Below, in pieces: positions 46,090-58,347 of a stretch of 64,000 bases of DNA. The DNA lies in NCBI RefSeq assembly GCF_900108065.1, contig NZ_FNVQ01000002.1, positions 805,883-869,882 of the forward strand, read 5' to 3'. Position 1 is the first letter of the stretch, and each line of letters begins with the position of its first letter. The stretch is from Marinobacterium lutimaris (lineage in GTDB: Bacteria; Pseudomonadota; Gammaproteobacteria; Pseudomonadales; Balneatricaceae). Under the pieces are notes generated by a model. The model saw nothing but the letters and a program-made list of their open reading frames with translations, did not search any database and was not told where the DNA came from. The position numbers and the translations under genes are program-made.

Positions 46090-47580
46090 ATGCACAAACT
46101 CACCTCGCTGCTGCCAGGGCTGGCGGCGCTGCTCTTGGGCGCCAGCGCCAGCCTGGCGTTTGCGCCCTTCTCGCTGCCCCTGTTCGCCATCCTTTCCGTT
46201 GCCGGTTTCTGGTTAACCCTGAGGGGAAATACACCGCGCCAGGCCGCACGCCGCGGCTGGCTCTACGGCCTGGGCTTTTTCGGCGCCGGCACCTCCTGGA
46301 TCTACGTCAGCATTCACACCTACGGCAACGCCTCGGTGCTGTTAGCAGGCGGGCTGACATTTCTTTTCTGTGCCGCCCTGGCACTGCTGTTCGCCATTCA
46401 GGCCTGGATGGGCGCCCGCTGGTTCCGCGGCAAAGGCGCCTGGATCGGTTTTATCGCGCTCTGGTGGCTGTTCGAGTGGCTGCGCAGCTGGTTTCTCACC
46501 GGTTTTCCCTGGCTTTATCTGGGCTACGCCTGGACCGACTCGCCGCTCAAGTCGCTGGCGCCGGTGACCGGAGTCTGGGGCCTGACATTCCTGACACTGC
46601 TGATGGGTGCAGGCGCGGTTGAAAGCTTCCTGCAGCGCCGAATCAGGCCGATCCTGCCCGCCACTCTATTGGTTGCCCTGACCCTGCTGCTACCCACCCA
46701 GTGGACCATAGAATCCGGGGAGCCGATCAAGACCGCAGTGATGCAACCCAACGTGCCCCAGCTGGAAAAATGGAATCCGCAGCGACGCGATGAAATTCTG
46801 GATCAGCTGATCGAGATGACCCGCGCCCATCCCGAGGCGGAACTGGTGGTCTGGCCCGAAAATGCGATACCCGCCTTCTACTACCAGGTTGCTGACCGGC
46901 TGCAGCCACTGCTCACCGAGCTCGGCAGCCGCACCCTGCTGGCAGGATTACCTACCAGCGAACCAGACCCGAATGACAGTCAGCGCAGGCTCTACCACAA
47001 CAGCGTCGCAGCCCTGGGCAACACTCCAGGCGTCTACCACAAGCAGCGCCTGGTGCCCTTTGGCGAATACGTACCGATGGAATCCCTGCTGCGCGGACTG
47101 ATCGAGTTTTTCAACCTGCCAATGTCCAGCTTCAGCCTGCCGCGCCAACAACAGGGAACACTGCAGGCGGGGCCCTACGAACTGGGCGTGGCGGTCTGCT
47201 ACGAGATCGCCTACCCGGAACTGGTGCGCGAGTCTGCGCTGCAGAGCGATATTCTGCTGACGGTATCCAACGACACCTGGTTTGGCCGCTCCATAGGGCC
47301 GGATCAGCATCTGCAGATGGCAAGGATGAGGGCGCTGGAAAATGGCCGCTGGGTGATGCGCGGCACCAATAACGGCATCACCGCGCTGATCGATCCCCAG
47401 GGACAGATCAGCGCAGAGCTACCTGTGGATAAAGCCGACGTTCTGACCGGGGAGGTCAGACCGATGCAGGGGCGGACACCTTATCAGCTTGCCGGCGTCT
47501 ACCCCTTGCTGATGCTGAACTTACTGCTGCTGGCTGGCCTGCTGTTCCGTCACATCCGTACGCCGCAGGAAAACCACTGA
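46090..47580 (+). CDS. lnt: Apolipoprotein N-acyltransferase
   Basis: Adds the third acyl chain to lipoproteins in the inner membrane. The 496-residue protein has about six N-terminal helices and a nitrilase domain with the triad Glu257 (WPENAIPAF), Lys318 (YHKQRLVPFGEY) and Cys370 (VCYEIAYPE), and a C-terminal helix. The last 60 bp overlap the 3' end of the convergent zinc-ribbon gene. Confidence 0.96.
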   Translation: MHKLTSLLPGLAALLLGASASLAFAPFSLPLFAILSVAGFWLTLRGNTPRQAARRGWLYGLGFFGAGTSWIYVSIHTYGNASVLLAGGLTFLFCAALALLFAIQAWMGARWFRGKGAWIGFIALWWLFEWLRSWFLTGFPWLYLGYAWTDSPLKSLAPVTGVWGLTFLTLLMGAGAVESFLQRRIRPILPATLLVALTLLLPTQWTIESGEPIKTAVMQPNVPQLEKWNPQRRDEILDQLIEMTRAHPEAELVVWPENAIPAFYYQVADRLQPLLTELGSRTLLAGLPTSEPDPNDSQRRLYHNSVAALGNTPGVYHKQRLVPFGEYVPMESLLRGLIEFFNLPMSSFSLPRQQQGTLQAGPYELGVAVCYEIAYPELVRESALQSDILLTVSNDTWFGRSIGPDQHLQMARMRALENGRWVMRGTNNGITALIDPQGQISAELPVDKADVLTGEVRPMQGRTPYQLAGVYPLLMLNLLLLAGLLFRHIRTPQENH

Positions 47581-48078
47581 GCCGCAGCTGCAGGGCTCTA
47601 TCGCCGCGGTAGCTGTCAGACACTGGGTTTCGCCGCAGACGGCGCATTCCAGCGTACCGGGAATGGTAATCTCGCCGGCGATATATTCGTTTTCACCATG
47701 GTCGAGCTGCTCGCGCAGCAGCTCCAGCCCGACACGGGTGCGATCCGCCAGATCCAGCAGTCGATCCATGGCGGTACGCTCCAGCACATCCAGATCGAAA
47801 TGCAGCCAGGAGGCCACCCCCGCTCCGGTCTCGTGAATGTAGTAGCCAAGCTGCACCAGGTCACGACGGATATAGGCCTTGAGCAGGTCCATCTCGTCGC
47901 GGGTCATCTCCTCGGCGGCCAGCTCTATCTCCGCCGCTTCCTCGATCTGCTCCTGAATAAAGTCCCAGGAGTTCTCACCGGCCTTGTCGAGCCGCTCACG
48001 CAGTCTGTCCAGGATGCGATCATAGGCACTGGGCGCATCGGGTGAGTGATTAGGGGATTTCTTATCATCACTGCTCAT
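47521..48078 (-). CDS. Zinc-ribbon protein, DUF1451/YbeL-like
   Basis: A 185-residue protein with a long acidic helical N-terminal part (YDRILDRLRERLDKAGE onward) and a C-terminal zinc ribbon: CAVCGETQC near residue 150 and PCSCGS near 166. The E. coli YbeL/YjfN-like relatives have no firm function. The C-terminal 20 codons overlap lnt on the other strand; both frames look genuine. Confidence 0.82.
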   Translation of the reverse strand: MSSDDKKSPNHSPDAPSAYDRILDRLRERLDKAGENSWDFIQEQIEEAAEIELAAEEMTRDEMDLLKAYIRRDLVQLGYYIHETGAGVASWLHFDLDVLERTAMDRLLDLADRTRVGLELLREQLDHGENEYIAGEITIPGTLECAVCGETQCLTATAAIEPCSCGSVVFLRRTDVTEQQASQQQ

Positions 48079-48196
48079 CGGGGCACTCCTGTCATTGACA
48101 GCCTAGGGCCTGGCTGTCGGATACACTCTCAGTATACGCCGATTGAAGCAGAGGAAGCCTTCCCGGATCAATGAACTGCTACGGTAACCGGAGCGG

Positions 48197-49978
48197 CTAA
48201 CGCAGCGCCACCGTATTACTGCCGCGTACCCAGACCTCTACCCTGCGGTTGCGCTCACGGCCCGCCGCCGTTTCATTGGAGGCCACCGGTGCCTGATCAC
48301 CCAGGCCATGCACCTCAACCACATTGATCCCACGCGCCAGCAGCTCATCACGCACAATCTGCGCCCGCTGAAGGGACAGTTGACGGTTCCGGTCACTTTC
48401 GCCCACATTGTCGGAGAAACCGATCAGCACCACACTCTGACCCGGGTTGTTCTCGAAAAAGCGGATAACCCGCGACATATCCCGCTGCGCCTTGCTGTCG
48501 AGCACAAAGGTGCCGCTGTTAAAGCGGAAGTTCAGCGACAGACGACTGCCACCGCCGGCAATATCCAGATACTCAAGCGGCAGCTCTTCGTTAAGCGCCG
48601 GCTGGATGCGGCGAATATTCTGCGAGACGAAACCGGTTTCGCGCACCACATCCTGCCCCGCCTCGGAACCGACAAACTCGACAAAGCGATGCGCCAGGCT
48701 GTCGAGCGGCAGATTGGTCGGCTCGTAGATATAGAGCCGCCTGGTCAGCGGGTAATCCTCGGTGGAAATGGTAAAGCTGGTGGGAAAAACAGGCAAAGCC
48801 CCAGTTTCGTCAGCGATGGCCAGCGCCTTGGCCCGCTGCACATAGGGCAGGCCGATAAAACCTATCGCGCCCGGCTCCTGGCTGACCCGCTCTGACAGCT
48901 CACTGCTCGACTCCAGCCGCAACGCACCGGGGTCCAGCGTCGCACCATACTTTTTCAACACCATGGAATCGAACGAGTCCCAGGTTCCGGAGTTACTGTC
49001 GCGGCTATAAACATGCACCGGCAGATCCGGCCCGCCCAGTTCACTCCAGTTACGGACCTGGCCCGAGAACAACTGCGCCAGCTGCTCAGTTGCCAGGCTG
49101 CTCAACGGGTTTTCGGGATGCACGATAATCGCCAGCCCATCCATACCGATAACATGCTCAGCGTTGACACTGCCCAGATCGCCATAGAGAGGCTCCAGCG
49201 CCTGACGCTCCTTCTCCTTGATGCGCCGGGACGCCATGGCGAGATCCGCCTGCTGCTTGGCCAGCCCTTTAAAACCGGTGCTGGAGCCATGGGCCTTGAG
49301 CTCGATTCGCAGCGGCTCGGAATCTTCACTCCTGCGCACAAGCAGGTCGCGCTCCACATCGTTATCGAGTTGCTTGAGATCGATATCGCTGGCCCCCTCG
49401 CGCTGCCAGAACGCCTTCAGCAGCGCCGGCGCCAGTGATTCACCGATGGTGTTTGAACCATGCAGACGCAGCAGCGTTTCTACCGCTGAGTCAGCGCCGA
49501 CCACCACCGCAGCATCCGGCGCTACCGGACTCGAACTCATGCGCAAGGGCGCGGGCACCGCATTGGCAGCCAGCCGCTCAGGAACCTCCCCGAAGCCGGA
49601 CAACAACTGCTGCCCCATCAGGCCGATACCTGCCAGCACCGCAACCAGTGCAAACATAACCAGCATCAACCCGGAAGAACGTTTCTTCGGCTTGCTCGCC
49701 GGGCTCTTCGCTTTTTCTCTGCCAGCCTCATCCAGGCGCGCGGCGGCGCTAGCGGAAGAAAGCTCCAGCGACTGACTGATATCCAGGGTTCCAGGAGTAT
49801 CCAGGTAGGGAATAAGAGACTTAAGCTCGAGCGGCAACTCGGCGGACGCCAATCGCGCGACCACCTGCTGGCGATAGGCCGGGTCATCGATCAGCTGCGG
49901 CAGTTCAACGCGTTCGCCACCATCCTTTTCCAGCTCCCGCTTTAATCGCCATAACAGATCAAACAGTGTCGTACTCAC
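48197..49978 (-). CDS. Membrane-anchored PstS-like/OmpA fusion protein
   Basis: A 593-residue protein. Residues 1-100 are cytoplasmic and soluble; one membrane helix spans about 103-122 (LMLVMFALVAVLAGIGLMG). A phosphate-binding-protein-like domain covers about 165-455 (RLHGSNTIGESLAPALL, HVYSRDSNSGTW). A C-terminal OmpA domain covers about 475-590 (LIGFSDNVGESDRN, RERNRRVEVWV). It would hold a periplasmic anion-sensing domain between the inner membrane and peptidoglycan. The start is GTG 49978. No pst genes nearby; function unknown. Confidence 0.8.
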   Translation of the reverse strand: MSTTLFDLLWRLKRELEKDGGERVELPQLIDDPAYRQQVVARLASAELPLELKSLIPYLDTPGTLDISQSLELSSASAAARLDEAGREKAKSPASKPKKRSSGLMLVMFALVAVLAGIGLMGQQLLSGFGEVPERLAANAVPAPLRMSSSPVAPDAAVVVGADSAVETLLRLHGSNTIGESLAPALLKAFWQREGASDIDLKQLDNDVERDLLVRRSEDSEPLRIELKAHGSSTGFKGLAKQQADLAMASRRIKEKERQALEPLYGDLGSVNAEHVIGMDGLAIIVHPENPLSSLATEQLAQLFSGQVRNWSELGGPDLPVHVYSRDSNSGTWDSFDSMVLKKYGATLDPGALRLESSSELSERVSQEPGAIGFIGLPYVQRAKALAIADETGALPVFPTSFTISTEDYPLTRRLYIYEPTNLPLDSLAHRFVEFVGSEAGQDVVRETGFVSQNIRRIQPALNEELPLEYLDIAGGGSRLSLNFRFNSGTFVLDSKAQRDMSRVIRFFENNPGQSVVLIGFSDNVGESDRNRQLSLQRAQIVRDELLARGINVVEVHGLGDQAPVASNETAAGRERNRRVEVWVRGSNTVALR

Positions 49979-50123
49979 CTGGCCTATCCCTAATCACTTA
50001 TGCCTGATAACCAGCGCCGTTCTACGTTGAACGCGCATTCAACAGGCGGGCGAGACTAACTGATACCGATTGCAGCCAGATTACAATTCTATGTGGCCTA
50101 TTCTGAGTAGCCTCGAGCCCCTG

Positions 50124-50152
50124 TTGACAGCTGAGCGAATATTGTATGCTAT
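50124..50152 (+). promoter_or_regulatory. leuS promoter
   Basis: Perfect -35 TTGACA at 50124-50129, with TATGCT at 50145-50150 (15-bp spacer) or TGCTAT at 50147-50152 (17-bp spacer). Gives a leader of about 95 nt before leuS, whose content I cannot assign. Confidence 0.6.
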
Positions 50153-50223
50153 GCGCCTTTCGTCTTTTCTCTATGGCCCTGATCGACGCTGTCCAAATTC
50201 CAGTCCGTCGCGTTCAGGCCTAG

Positions 50224-52851
<2,628 letters not shown>

Positions 52852-52864
52852 GCTGGGAGGCCCA

Positions 52865-53350
52865 ATGCTGAAACTACGCGCCCCGCTTTTTGCTCTGCTG
52901 GCCTCGCTGCTGGTCAGCGCCTGCGGTTTTCATCTCGCCGGTTACTATGAAGTACCGGCAGAACTGCGTCAGGTGCATCTGGTGATCCCGTCCGACCGTC
53001 CCAGCAACGTGCGGACCCACCTCTCCAGCCTGCTGGAGATCAACGGCATCGAGATTACCAATAAGGCCGACTACCGCCTTGAGATTCATGACGAACGCAT
53101 TCGCCGCCGCAGTCTCTCAACCAGTATCCGGGCTGACACCGTTGAGTATGAGCTGATCGCCAGGGCCCACTTCAGCGTCAGCAACCGCGCCGGCGAGTTG
53201 CTGATCGACAACCGCGAGGTACGTGCCGAGCGTGTTTTCAACAACAACGAAAACACCACCGCCCGGGATGCGCTGCAGGACCAGATCGAACGCGCTCTGG
53301 AAGAGCAGCTGGCGCAGCAGATCGTGCGTCAGTATCTCAGCCTGAAATAA
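52865..53350 (+). CDS. lptE: LPS-assembly lipoprotein LptE
   Basis: Outer-membrane lipoprotein that plugs LptD for LPS export. 161 residues with lipobox LLVSACGFHLAG near residue 20, the typical CGFHL start of mature LptE. The frame is open to 52841, overlapping leuS, but the ATG at 52865 with GGGAGG upstream is the better start. Followed by holA, the conserved leuS-lptE-holA order. Confidence 0.95.
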   Translation: MLKLRAPLFALLASLLVSACGFHLAGYYEVPAELRQVHLVIPSDRPSNVRTHLSSLLEINGIEITNKADYRLEIHDERIRRRSLSTSIRADTVEYELIARAHFSVSNRAGELLIDNREVRAERVFNNNENTTARDALQDQIERALEEQLAQQIVRQYLSLK

Positions 53351-53357
53351 CTCTGCG

Positions 53358-54395
53358 ATGAAGCTCAAACCCGAGCAGCTTGGCAGCCAGCTCAAGCGCC
53401 AGCAGGAGGCGTTGCCGGTCTATCTGGTCACCGGCGACGAACCTCTGCTGTGCGGTGAGAGTATCGATGCGATCCGTGCCCATCTGCGTCATCTAGGCTT
53501 TACCGAGCGCGAAGTGATGCATGTGGACGCAGGATTCAGCTGGGACAGCCTGCTGGAAAGCGCCAACGCCTTGTCTCTGTTTGCCGAACGCAAGATCATC
53601 GAGATCCGCCTTGGCAGCCAGAAACTCAACAAGGCCGCCAGCGATCTGCTGCAGAAGTACCTGGCGAACCCCGCACCCGATAATGCCCTGCTGATCGTCT
53701 GCGATCGTATGGACCGCTCCGTCAAACAGAGCGCCTGGTTCAAAAAGGTCGAGCAGTGCGGCGCTGTCGTGGAAGTCTGGCCCATCGAAGCGGACCAGCT
53801 GGTACAGTGGCTGGGACAGCGCGCCGCCAGCCAGGGCGTACAGTTGGAACCCGAAGCTCTGCAACTGATGGCTGACCGCATCGAGGGCAACCTGCTAGCC
53901 GCACGCCAGGAGCTGGATAAGCTGGCCCTGCTTTACCCGGGCCAGCGCCTCAACGCCGAACAGGTGGTACAGGCGGTCAGCGACAGCTCCCGTTTCGATA
54001 TTTTCGCCCTCACCGACGCCGCACTCCAGGCCGATGCCGGTCGCTGCCAGCATATCCTTCAGGTATTGCGGCAGGAGGGGAACGAGGCTCCGGTCGTACT
54101 CTGGGCGCTGACACGCGACATCCGCATGCTGCACCGGGTGATTCGCGGTGTCGCCAACGGTCAGGCCTGGGATACCCTGTGCCAGCGTGAGCGTATCTTT
54201 GGCAAGCGCAAGAATCTGGTACGCAATGCCACCCGGCGCCTACGACCGGAACAGCTGGAACAGCTGCTGGATCTGGCCTCCGACGTCGATATGGCGATCA
54301 AGGGACAACGGCCGGATGACCCCTGGCTGCTGCTGAACCAGATCACCCTTGCACTGGGTGGCTGCCAGCTTCCCTGGCGCCAGGCCCTGGATTAA
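53358..54395 (+). CDS. holA: DNA polymerase III delta subunit
   Basis: Clamp-loader wrench that opens the beta clamp. 345 residues, family length (E. coli 343). Landmarks: LVTGDEPLLCGESIDAIR near residues 23-40, the NLLAARQELDKLALL region near 178, and RFDIFALTDAALQ near 213. Immediately after lptE. Confidence 0.95.
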   Translation: MKLKPEQLGSQLKRQQEALPVYLVTGDEPLLCGESIDAIRAHLRHLGFTEREVMHVDAGFSWDSLLESANALSLFAERKIIEIRLGSQKLNKAASDLLQKYLANPAPDNALLIVCDRMDRSVKQSAWFKKVEQCGAVVEVWPIEADQLVQWLGQRAASQGVQLEPEALQLMADRIEGNLLAARQELDKLALLYPGQRLNAEQVVQAVSDSSRFDIFALTDAALQADAGRCQHILQVLRQEGNEAPVVLWALTRDIRMLHRVIRGVANGQAWDTLCQRERIFGKRKNLVRNATRRLRPEQLEQLLDLASDVDMAIKGQRPDDPWLLLNQITLALGGCQLPWRQALD

Positions 54396-54403
54396 CCCGG
54401 TCG

Positions 54404-54727
54404 GTGCGCACATCCAGACCGCTGTTACTGCTCTCCAGCCTGCTACTTATGAGCGGCTGTAGCAGCAAGGATCCGGACCGACTATCCAAGGGTGACGATC
54501 TCTACGATTACTATTGCGCCGCCTGCCATGAAGAGAACAACCTGGGCCGTTACCTGGAGCAGGTTCCGCTGCACCAGCGTCAGATGCAGGCGTATGAGAT
54601 CGTACTGATGCTGAAGCAGGGCTACAGCGGTGCACACCCGGAGTTTTCCCTGCCGCAACTGAGCGATGAGCAGGCCGATGCTGTGGCCCGGTTTGCTTAT
54701 TCGCTGCCCGCTTCAGCCGACAACTGA
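54404..54727 (+). CDS. c-type cytochrome lipoprotein
   Basis: A 107-residue protein with signal peptide and lipobox LLMSGC near residue 19, and one heme c motif CAACHEEN near residues 38-42. A distal Met candidate lies in MLKQGYSG or nearby. It is a small single-heme, membrane-anchored cytochrome of unknown partner. The start is GTG 54404 with a weak ribosome site. The 3' end overlaps the convergent gene by 31 bp. Confidence 0.75.
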   Translation: MRTSRPLLLLSSLLLMSGCSSKDPDRLSKGDDLYDYYCAACHEENNLGRYLEQVPLHQRQMQAYEIVLMLKQGYSGAHPEFSLPQLSDEQADAVARFAYSLPASADN

Positions 54728-55044
54728 TCCTTCACCGCATCCCTGAGCTGATCGCCCTCGCCCTGCTCAAGCAGCGCACGGACCTGATCCGCAGGAATCG
54801 GCACCACCGCCACCAGCGCGTCGGCCGGCACCTGCTGTATGCCGGCAAACGGCTGTAACAGCCGATCGGTCAGCAGCACCAGCGGCGTCTGTTGAAACTC
54901 CAGCGCCAACAGGTTGATACGCTGCTCGGCACAGCTCTCGAAGCTGACCGCCTGACCATCATGGGTAACAGCACTAAGACGCGCCAGAGCGCCAGCAGCG
55001 TCTTTCTCCGGTATAAGCCGATTGATTATCAGAACCTGTTGCAT
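54697..55044 (-). CDS. Hypothetical protein
   Basis: A 115-residue soluble protein (MQQVLIINRLIPEKDAA...). No family recognised. The pattern of beta strands (LVLLTDRLL, LVAVVPIP) suggests a small alpha/beta fold. GGGAGAG lies seven bases before the ATG at 55044, which is 17 bp after the trmL stop, so it is probably translated from the trmL transcript. Confidence 0.6.
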   Translation of the reverse strand: MQQVLIINRLIPEKDAAGALARLSAVTHDGQAVSFESCAEQRINLLALEFQQTPLVLLTDRLLQPFAGIQQVPADALVAVVPIPADQVRALLEQGEGDQLRDAVKDQLSAEAGSE

Positions 55045-55061
55045 CAGTTTACTCTCCCACA

Positions 55062-55532
55062 TCAACCGGATTTTCCTACGCTACTGCCCGCGAATCCCAA
55101 CTGTCGCCAAGCCTCAAATACAATGACCGCACAGGCGTTGGAGAGGTTCATACTGCGACTTCCCTCAAGCATAGGCAGCCTGAGGCTGTCGTAGCGCTCA
55201 CGCACGTTCTGAGGCAAACCCCGCGTTTCAGGACCCAACAGCAGAATATCGCCGGCGCTGAACTGAGCCTCGGTATAACAGCGCTCGGTTTTGGTGGTCA
55301 GCGCCCAGACCCTGGACGGCTGTACCGCTTCGACACAGGCTTCCAGTGATGGCCAGGTACGCACATCGGCATACTCACCATAATCCAAACCGGCGCGACG
55401 CAAGCGCTTGTCATCGAGCTCGAAGCCAAGAGGTTCAATCAGATGAAGGTTGAAGCCGGTGTTCGCGCAGAGGCGGATGATGTTACCGGTATTGGGGGGG
55501 ATTTCTGGTTGGTAAAGTACGACGTTAAGCAT
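55062..55532 (-). CDS. trmL: tRNA (cytidine/uridine-34-2'-O)-methyltransferase TrmL
   Basis: SPOUT-fold methyltransferase for the wobble base of tRNA-Leu. The 156-residue protein has PEIPPNTGNIIRLCANTG near residues 9-26, LLLGPETRGLP near 95-105 and MNLSNACAVIVFEAWRQ near 128-144, the trefoil-knot SAM motifs. Length equals E. coli TrmL. Confidence 0.95.
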   Translation of the reverse strand: MLNVVLYQPEIPPNTGNIIRLCANTGFNLHLIEPLGFELDDKRLRRAGLDYGEYADVRTWPSLEACVEAVQPSRVWALTTKTERCYTEAQFSAGDILLLGPETRGLPQNVRERYDSLRLPMLEGSRSMNLSNACAVIVFEAWRQLGFAGSSVGKSG

Positions 55533-55581
55533 TTTGTCCGGCTCCCGTGCTCTGGGAGCCGGATCTTAACCCGCGAGGGTC

Positions 55582-57018
55582 TCAGTCGTCACTGTCCTCG
55601 TCGCCCATATCCTCGCTATCCATACCCAGCTCCTTGATCTTGCGAGTCAGGGTATTACGCCCCCAACCCAGCAGCTGAGCGGCATCGCGACGACGGCCGG
55701 CGGTATGTTTCAGCGCCACCTCAATCATCACTTTTTCGAACTGAGGCACCGCTTCATTGAGGATACCCTGCTGACCACGAGTGAGCTGCTGATCGGCCCA
55801 GAGACGCAATGCCTGCTCCCAGCTACCGCTGACCGGTACGCCCTCCTCCTGGGATTCGATCAGCTCGGTAGGCAGATCAGAGATCAGAACCTCACGGCCT
55901 GATGCCATAACGGTCAACCAGCGACAGATGTTTTCCAGCTGACGCACGTTACCCGGCCAGGGCAGATCGCAGAGGAACTGCTCGGTATCGGTCCTGAGCA
56001 TCTTCGGCTCCACTGCCAGCTCTTCGGCAGAGTGGGCCAGGAAGTGGCGCGCCAGACGCGGGATATCTTCGCGACGTTCAGCAAGCTTGGGAATATGGAT
56101 ACGGATGACGTTGAGGCGATGGAAAAGGTCTTCACGGAAGCGACCCTCTTTTACCAGTCGCTCCAGGTTCTGGTGAGTCGCCGCGATGATGCGAACGTCC
56201 ACCTTAACCGGGGTATGACCACCAACACGATAAAACTCGCCATCGGCCAGCACACGCAGCAGTCGGGTCTGGGTATCGGCCGGCATATCACCGATCTCAT
56301 CCAGAAACAGGGTGCCGCCATCGGCCTGCTCAAAACGACCGCGACGGGCAGCTTGGGCACCGGTAAACGCCCCCTTTTCATGACCGAACAGCTCAGACTC
56401 GATCAGGTCCTTGGGGATCGCCGCCATGTTCAAAGGGATAAACTGACCGGACGCCCGTGGGCTGTGGCGATGCAGCGCATGAGCGACCAGCTCCTTACCG
56501 GTACCGGACTCACCGTTGATCAGCACAGTAATGTTGGAGTGGGACAGACGCCCAATGGCACGGAACACCTCCTGCATTGCCGGTGCTTCACCGATAATCT
56601 CGGCACTGGGATCGTCCTGCTGCTCGGTGACCTTCTCGCGGCGCTCGTGAGCATGCTCAATGGCGCGCTTAACCAGGGCGACGGCTTCGTCCACATCAAA
56701 CGGCTTGGGCAGGTATTCAAAGGCGCCACCCTGGTAGGAAGCGACTGCACTGTCGAGGTCGGAATGCGCCGTCATAATAATGATCGGCAGATCCGGGTTT
56801 ACCTGCTGCAGATGATCTAGAAGCTCGAGACCGCCGGTGCCGGGCATGCGGATATCGCTGACCACCGCATCCGGCTGTTCGCGCTCCAGCCGGCGCATGA
56901 GGTCATCCGCGCTTTCAAAAACCTGGGTTTCCACACCCGCCGAAGACAGCGCCTTTTCCAGCACCCAGCGAATTGAACGGTCGTCATCGACAACCCAGAC
57001 GTTACCTGAGGTTTTCAT
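55582..57018 (-). CDS. ntrC: Nitrogen regulation response regulator NtrC (GlnG)
   Basis: Sigma-54 enhancer-binding protein of 478 residues. The receiver has phospho-acceptor Asp55 ([10 protein letters not shown]). The AAA+ domain has Walker [13 protein letters not shown], the sigma-54 loop KGAFTGAQA and Walker [13 protein letters not shown]. The C-terminal Fis-type helix-turn-helix is [19 protein letters not shown]. Overlaps ntrB by 17 bp. Likely binds the palindromes upstream of glnA and ntrB described here. Confidence 0.97.
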   Translation of the reverse strand: MKTSGNVWVVDDDRSIRWVLEKALSSAGVETQVFESADDLMRRLEREQPDAVVSDIRMPGTGGLELLDHLQQVNPDLPIIIMTAHSDLDSAVASYQGGAFEYLPKPFDVDEAVALVKRAIEHAHERREKVTEQQDDPSAEIIGEAPAMQEVFRAIGRLSHSNITVLINGESGTGKELVAHALHRHSPRASGQFIPLNMAAIPKDLIESELFGHEKGAFTGAQAARRGRFEQADGGTLFLDEIGDMPADTQTRLLRVLADGEFYRVGGHTPVKVDVRIIAATHQNLERLVKEGRFREDLFHRLNVIRIHIPKLAERREDIPRLARHFLAHSAEELAVEPKMLRTDTEQFLCDLPWPGNVRQLENICRWLTVMASGREVLISDLPTELIESQEEGVPVSGSWEQALRLWADQQLTRGQQGILNEAVPQFEKVMIEVALKHTAGRRRDAAQLLGWGRNTLTRKIKELGMDSEDMGDEDSDD

Positions 57019-58075
57019 GATTCTGCTCCAGCGGTATTAACAGTTGGAAGCGGGTCTCGCCCGGCTCCGTGTTACATTCGATCAAACCATGGTGGCGGTT
57101 CACGATGGACTGGGCGATCGACAGGCCCAAGCCTGAGCCGTCGGCGCGCCCCGTCACCATGGGATAAAAAATGGAAGAGAGAAGATCGGCGGGAATACCC
57201 GGCCCGTTGTCGATAATTTCCACCGAACACACCAGCCTATGGCGCTCGGTGCCCAGCGTGATCTGACGCAGGGCCCTGGTGCGCAGGACAATCTGCGCGT
57301 GCGGAGTTTTCGACTCCTGCAGCGCTTCCATGGCGTTACGCGTTATATTCAGCGTCGCCTGGATCAACTGCTCACTATCGCCTTCAAACTCAGGAATGCT
57401 TGGGTCGTAATCCCGTACCAGGCGAATCTGGCCGCCCGACTCCACCTGAATCAGGCTGCACACCCGTTCCAGAATCGCATGGATATTGACCAGCTCGATA
57501 TTCGGCAGCTTGTGCGGCCCCAGCAGGCGGTCCACCAGGTTACGCAGGCGGTCGGCCTCTTCGATAATAATCCGGGTGTATTCATGCAGGCTTTCATCGT
57601 CCAGCTCGCGCTCCAGCAACTGCGCCGCACCGCGAATACCGCCGAGGGGGTTCTTGATCTCATGAGCTAACCCGCGCACCAGAGTGCGTGCGGTGGCGTG
57701 GCGGGTGAGGATCTCCTCTTCCCGCTCAATCCGGATCAGACGATCCCTGGCCTGTATCTCGAGCAGCAGACCCGACTGGGGAACAGGGTTAACGCTGTAG
57801 TCGACGATCAACTCCTGCCCCGTCTGCGTAACCAGACGTGCTTCTCGCTTGCTGTAAGGATGGCCGCTGTCGAAAGACTCGCGAAGAACTTTCAGTTCCT
57901 CTTCGCTGGGAGACAGCCACTCCTCGATGGGACGGCTTTTCAGGCGCCGAAGCGTCGCTTCAAGCAGCATTTCGGCGGCGGGATTCATGTACTGGATACA
58001 CAGCGACTCATCGAGCAGCAACACCGACGAGGTCAGGTTATCCAGAATCTGTTTATGCGATTGTTGACGAAACAT
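57002..58075 (-). CDS. ntrB: Nitrogen regulation histidine kinase NtrB (GlnL)
   Basis: Cytosolic PII-controlled kinase/phosphatase of NtrC. 357 residues: PAS domain about 10-110, phospho-acceptor His138 in GLAHEIKNPLGG, N box NITRNAMEAL, and G boxes DNGPGIP and GSGLGLSIAQ. Located between glnA and ntrC as in enterics. Confidence 0.96.
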   Translation of the reverse strand: MFRQQSHKQILDNLTSSVLLLDESLCIQYMNPAAEMLLEATLRRLKSRPIEEWLSPSEEELKVLRESFDSGHPYSKREARLVTQTGQELIVDYSVNPVPQSGLLLEIQARDRLIRIEREEEILTRHATARTLVRGLAHEIKNPLGGIRGAAQLLERELDDESLHEYTRIIIEEADRLRNLVDRLLGPHKLPNIELVNIHAILERVCSLIQVESGGQIRLVRDYDPSIPEFEGDSEQLIQATLNITRNAMEALQESKTPHAQIVLRTRALRQITLGTERHRLVCSVEIIDNGPGIPADLLSSIFYPMVTGRADGSGLGLSIAQSIVNRHHGLIECNTEPGETRFQLLIPLEQNHENLR

Positions 58076-58209
58076 CTACCCGCTCTATCTAGTTCAATGT
58101 CGATCAATTATGCAAGTTAAGCGCCAACTAAGGAGTGCCCGCAAAAGCGCCACAACTGCGCATATTCGGAGCACCACGGGATGAGACGCTAAATACGCGC
58201 CCTCATATT

Positions 58210-58224
58210 GCACCAAATATGTGC
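58210..58224 (-). promoter_or_regulatory. Candidate NtrC-binding palindrome upstream of ntrB
   Basis: On the minus strand GCACATATTTGGTGC, which has the NtrC half-sites GCAC and GTGC seven bases apart and is close to known enterobacterial sites. About 135 bp before the ntrB ATG; in E. coli NtrC represses the glnL promoter from such a site. Confidence 0.6.
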
Positions 58225-58300
58225 ACATACAAAATAAACACGCACTTCTTACTGGCATTAGCTGTTATCGCCAGGCACTGGCCAGTTAACGAGCGCATAA

Positions 58301-58328
58301 AAAAAGGCCTCCCGAAGGAGGCCTTTTT
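58301..58328. terminator. Bidirectional intrinsic terminator downstream of glnA
   Basis: GGCCTCC (58306-58312), loop CGAA, GGAGGCC (58317-58323), flanked by five A residues and five T residues that extend the stem and provide T-tracts on both strands. It lies 20 bp after the glnA stop and separates glnA from ntrB. Confidence 0.92.
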
Positions 58329-58347
58329 CAAAGACGGAAAGTCTTAT

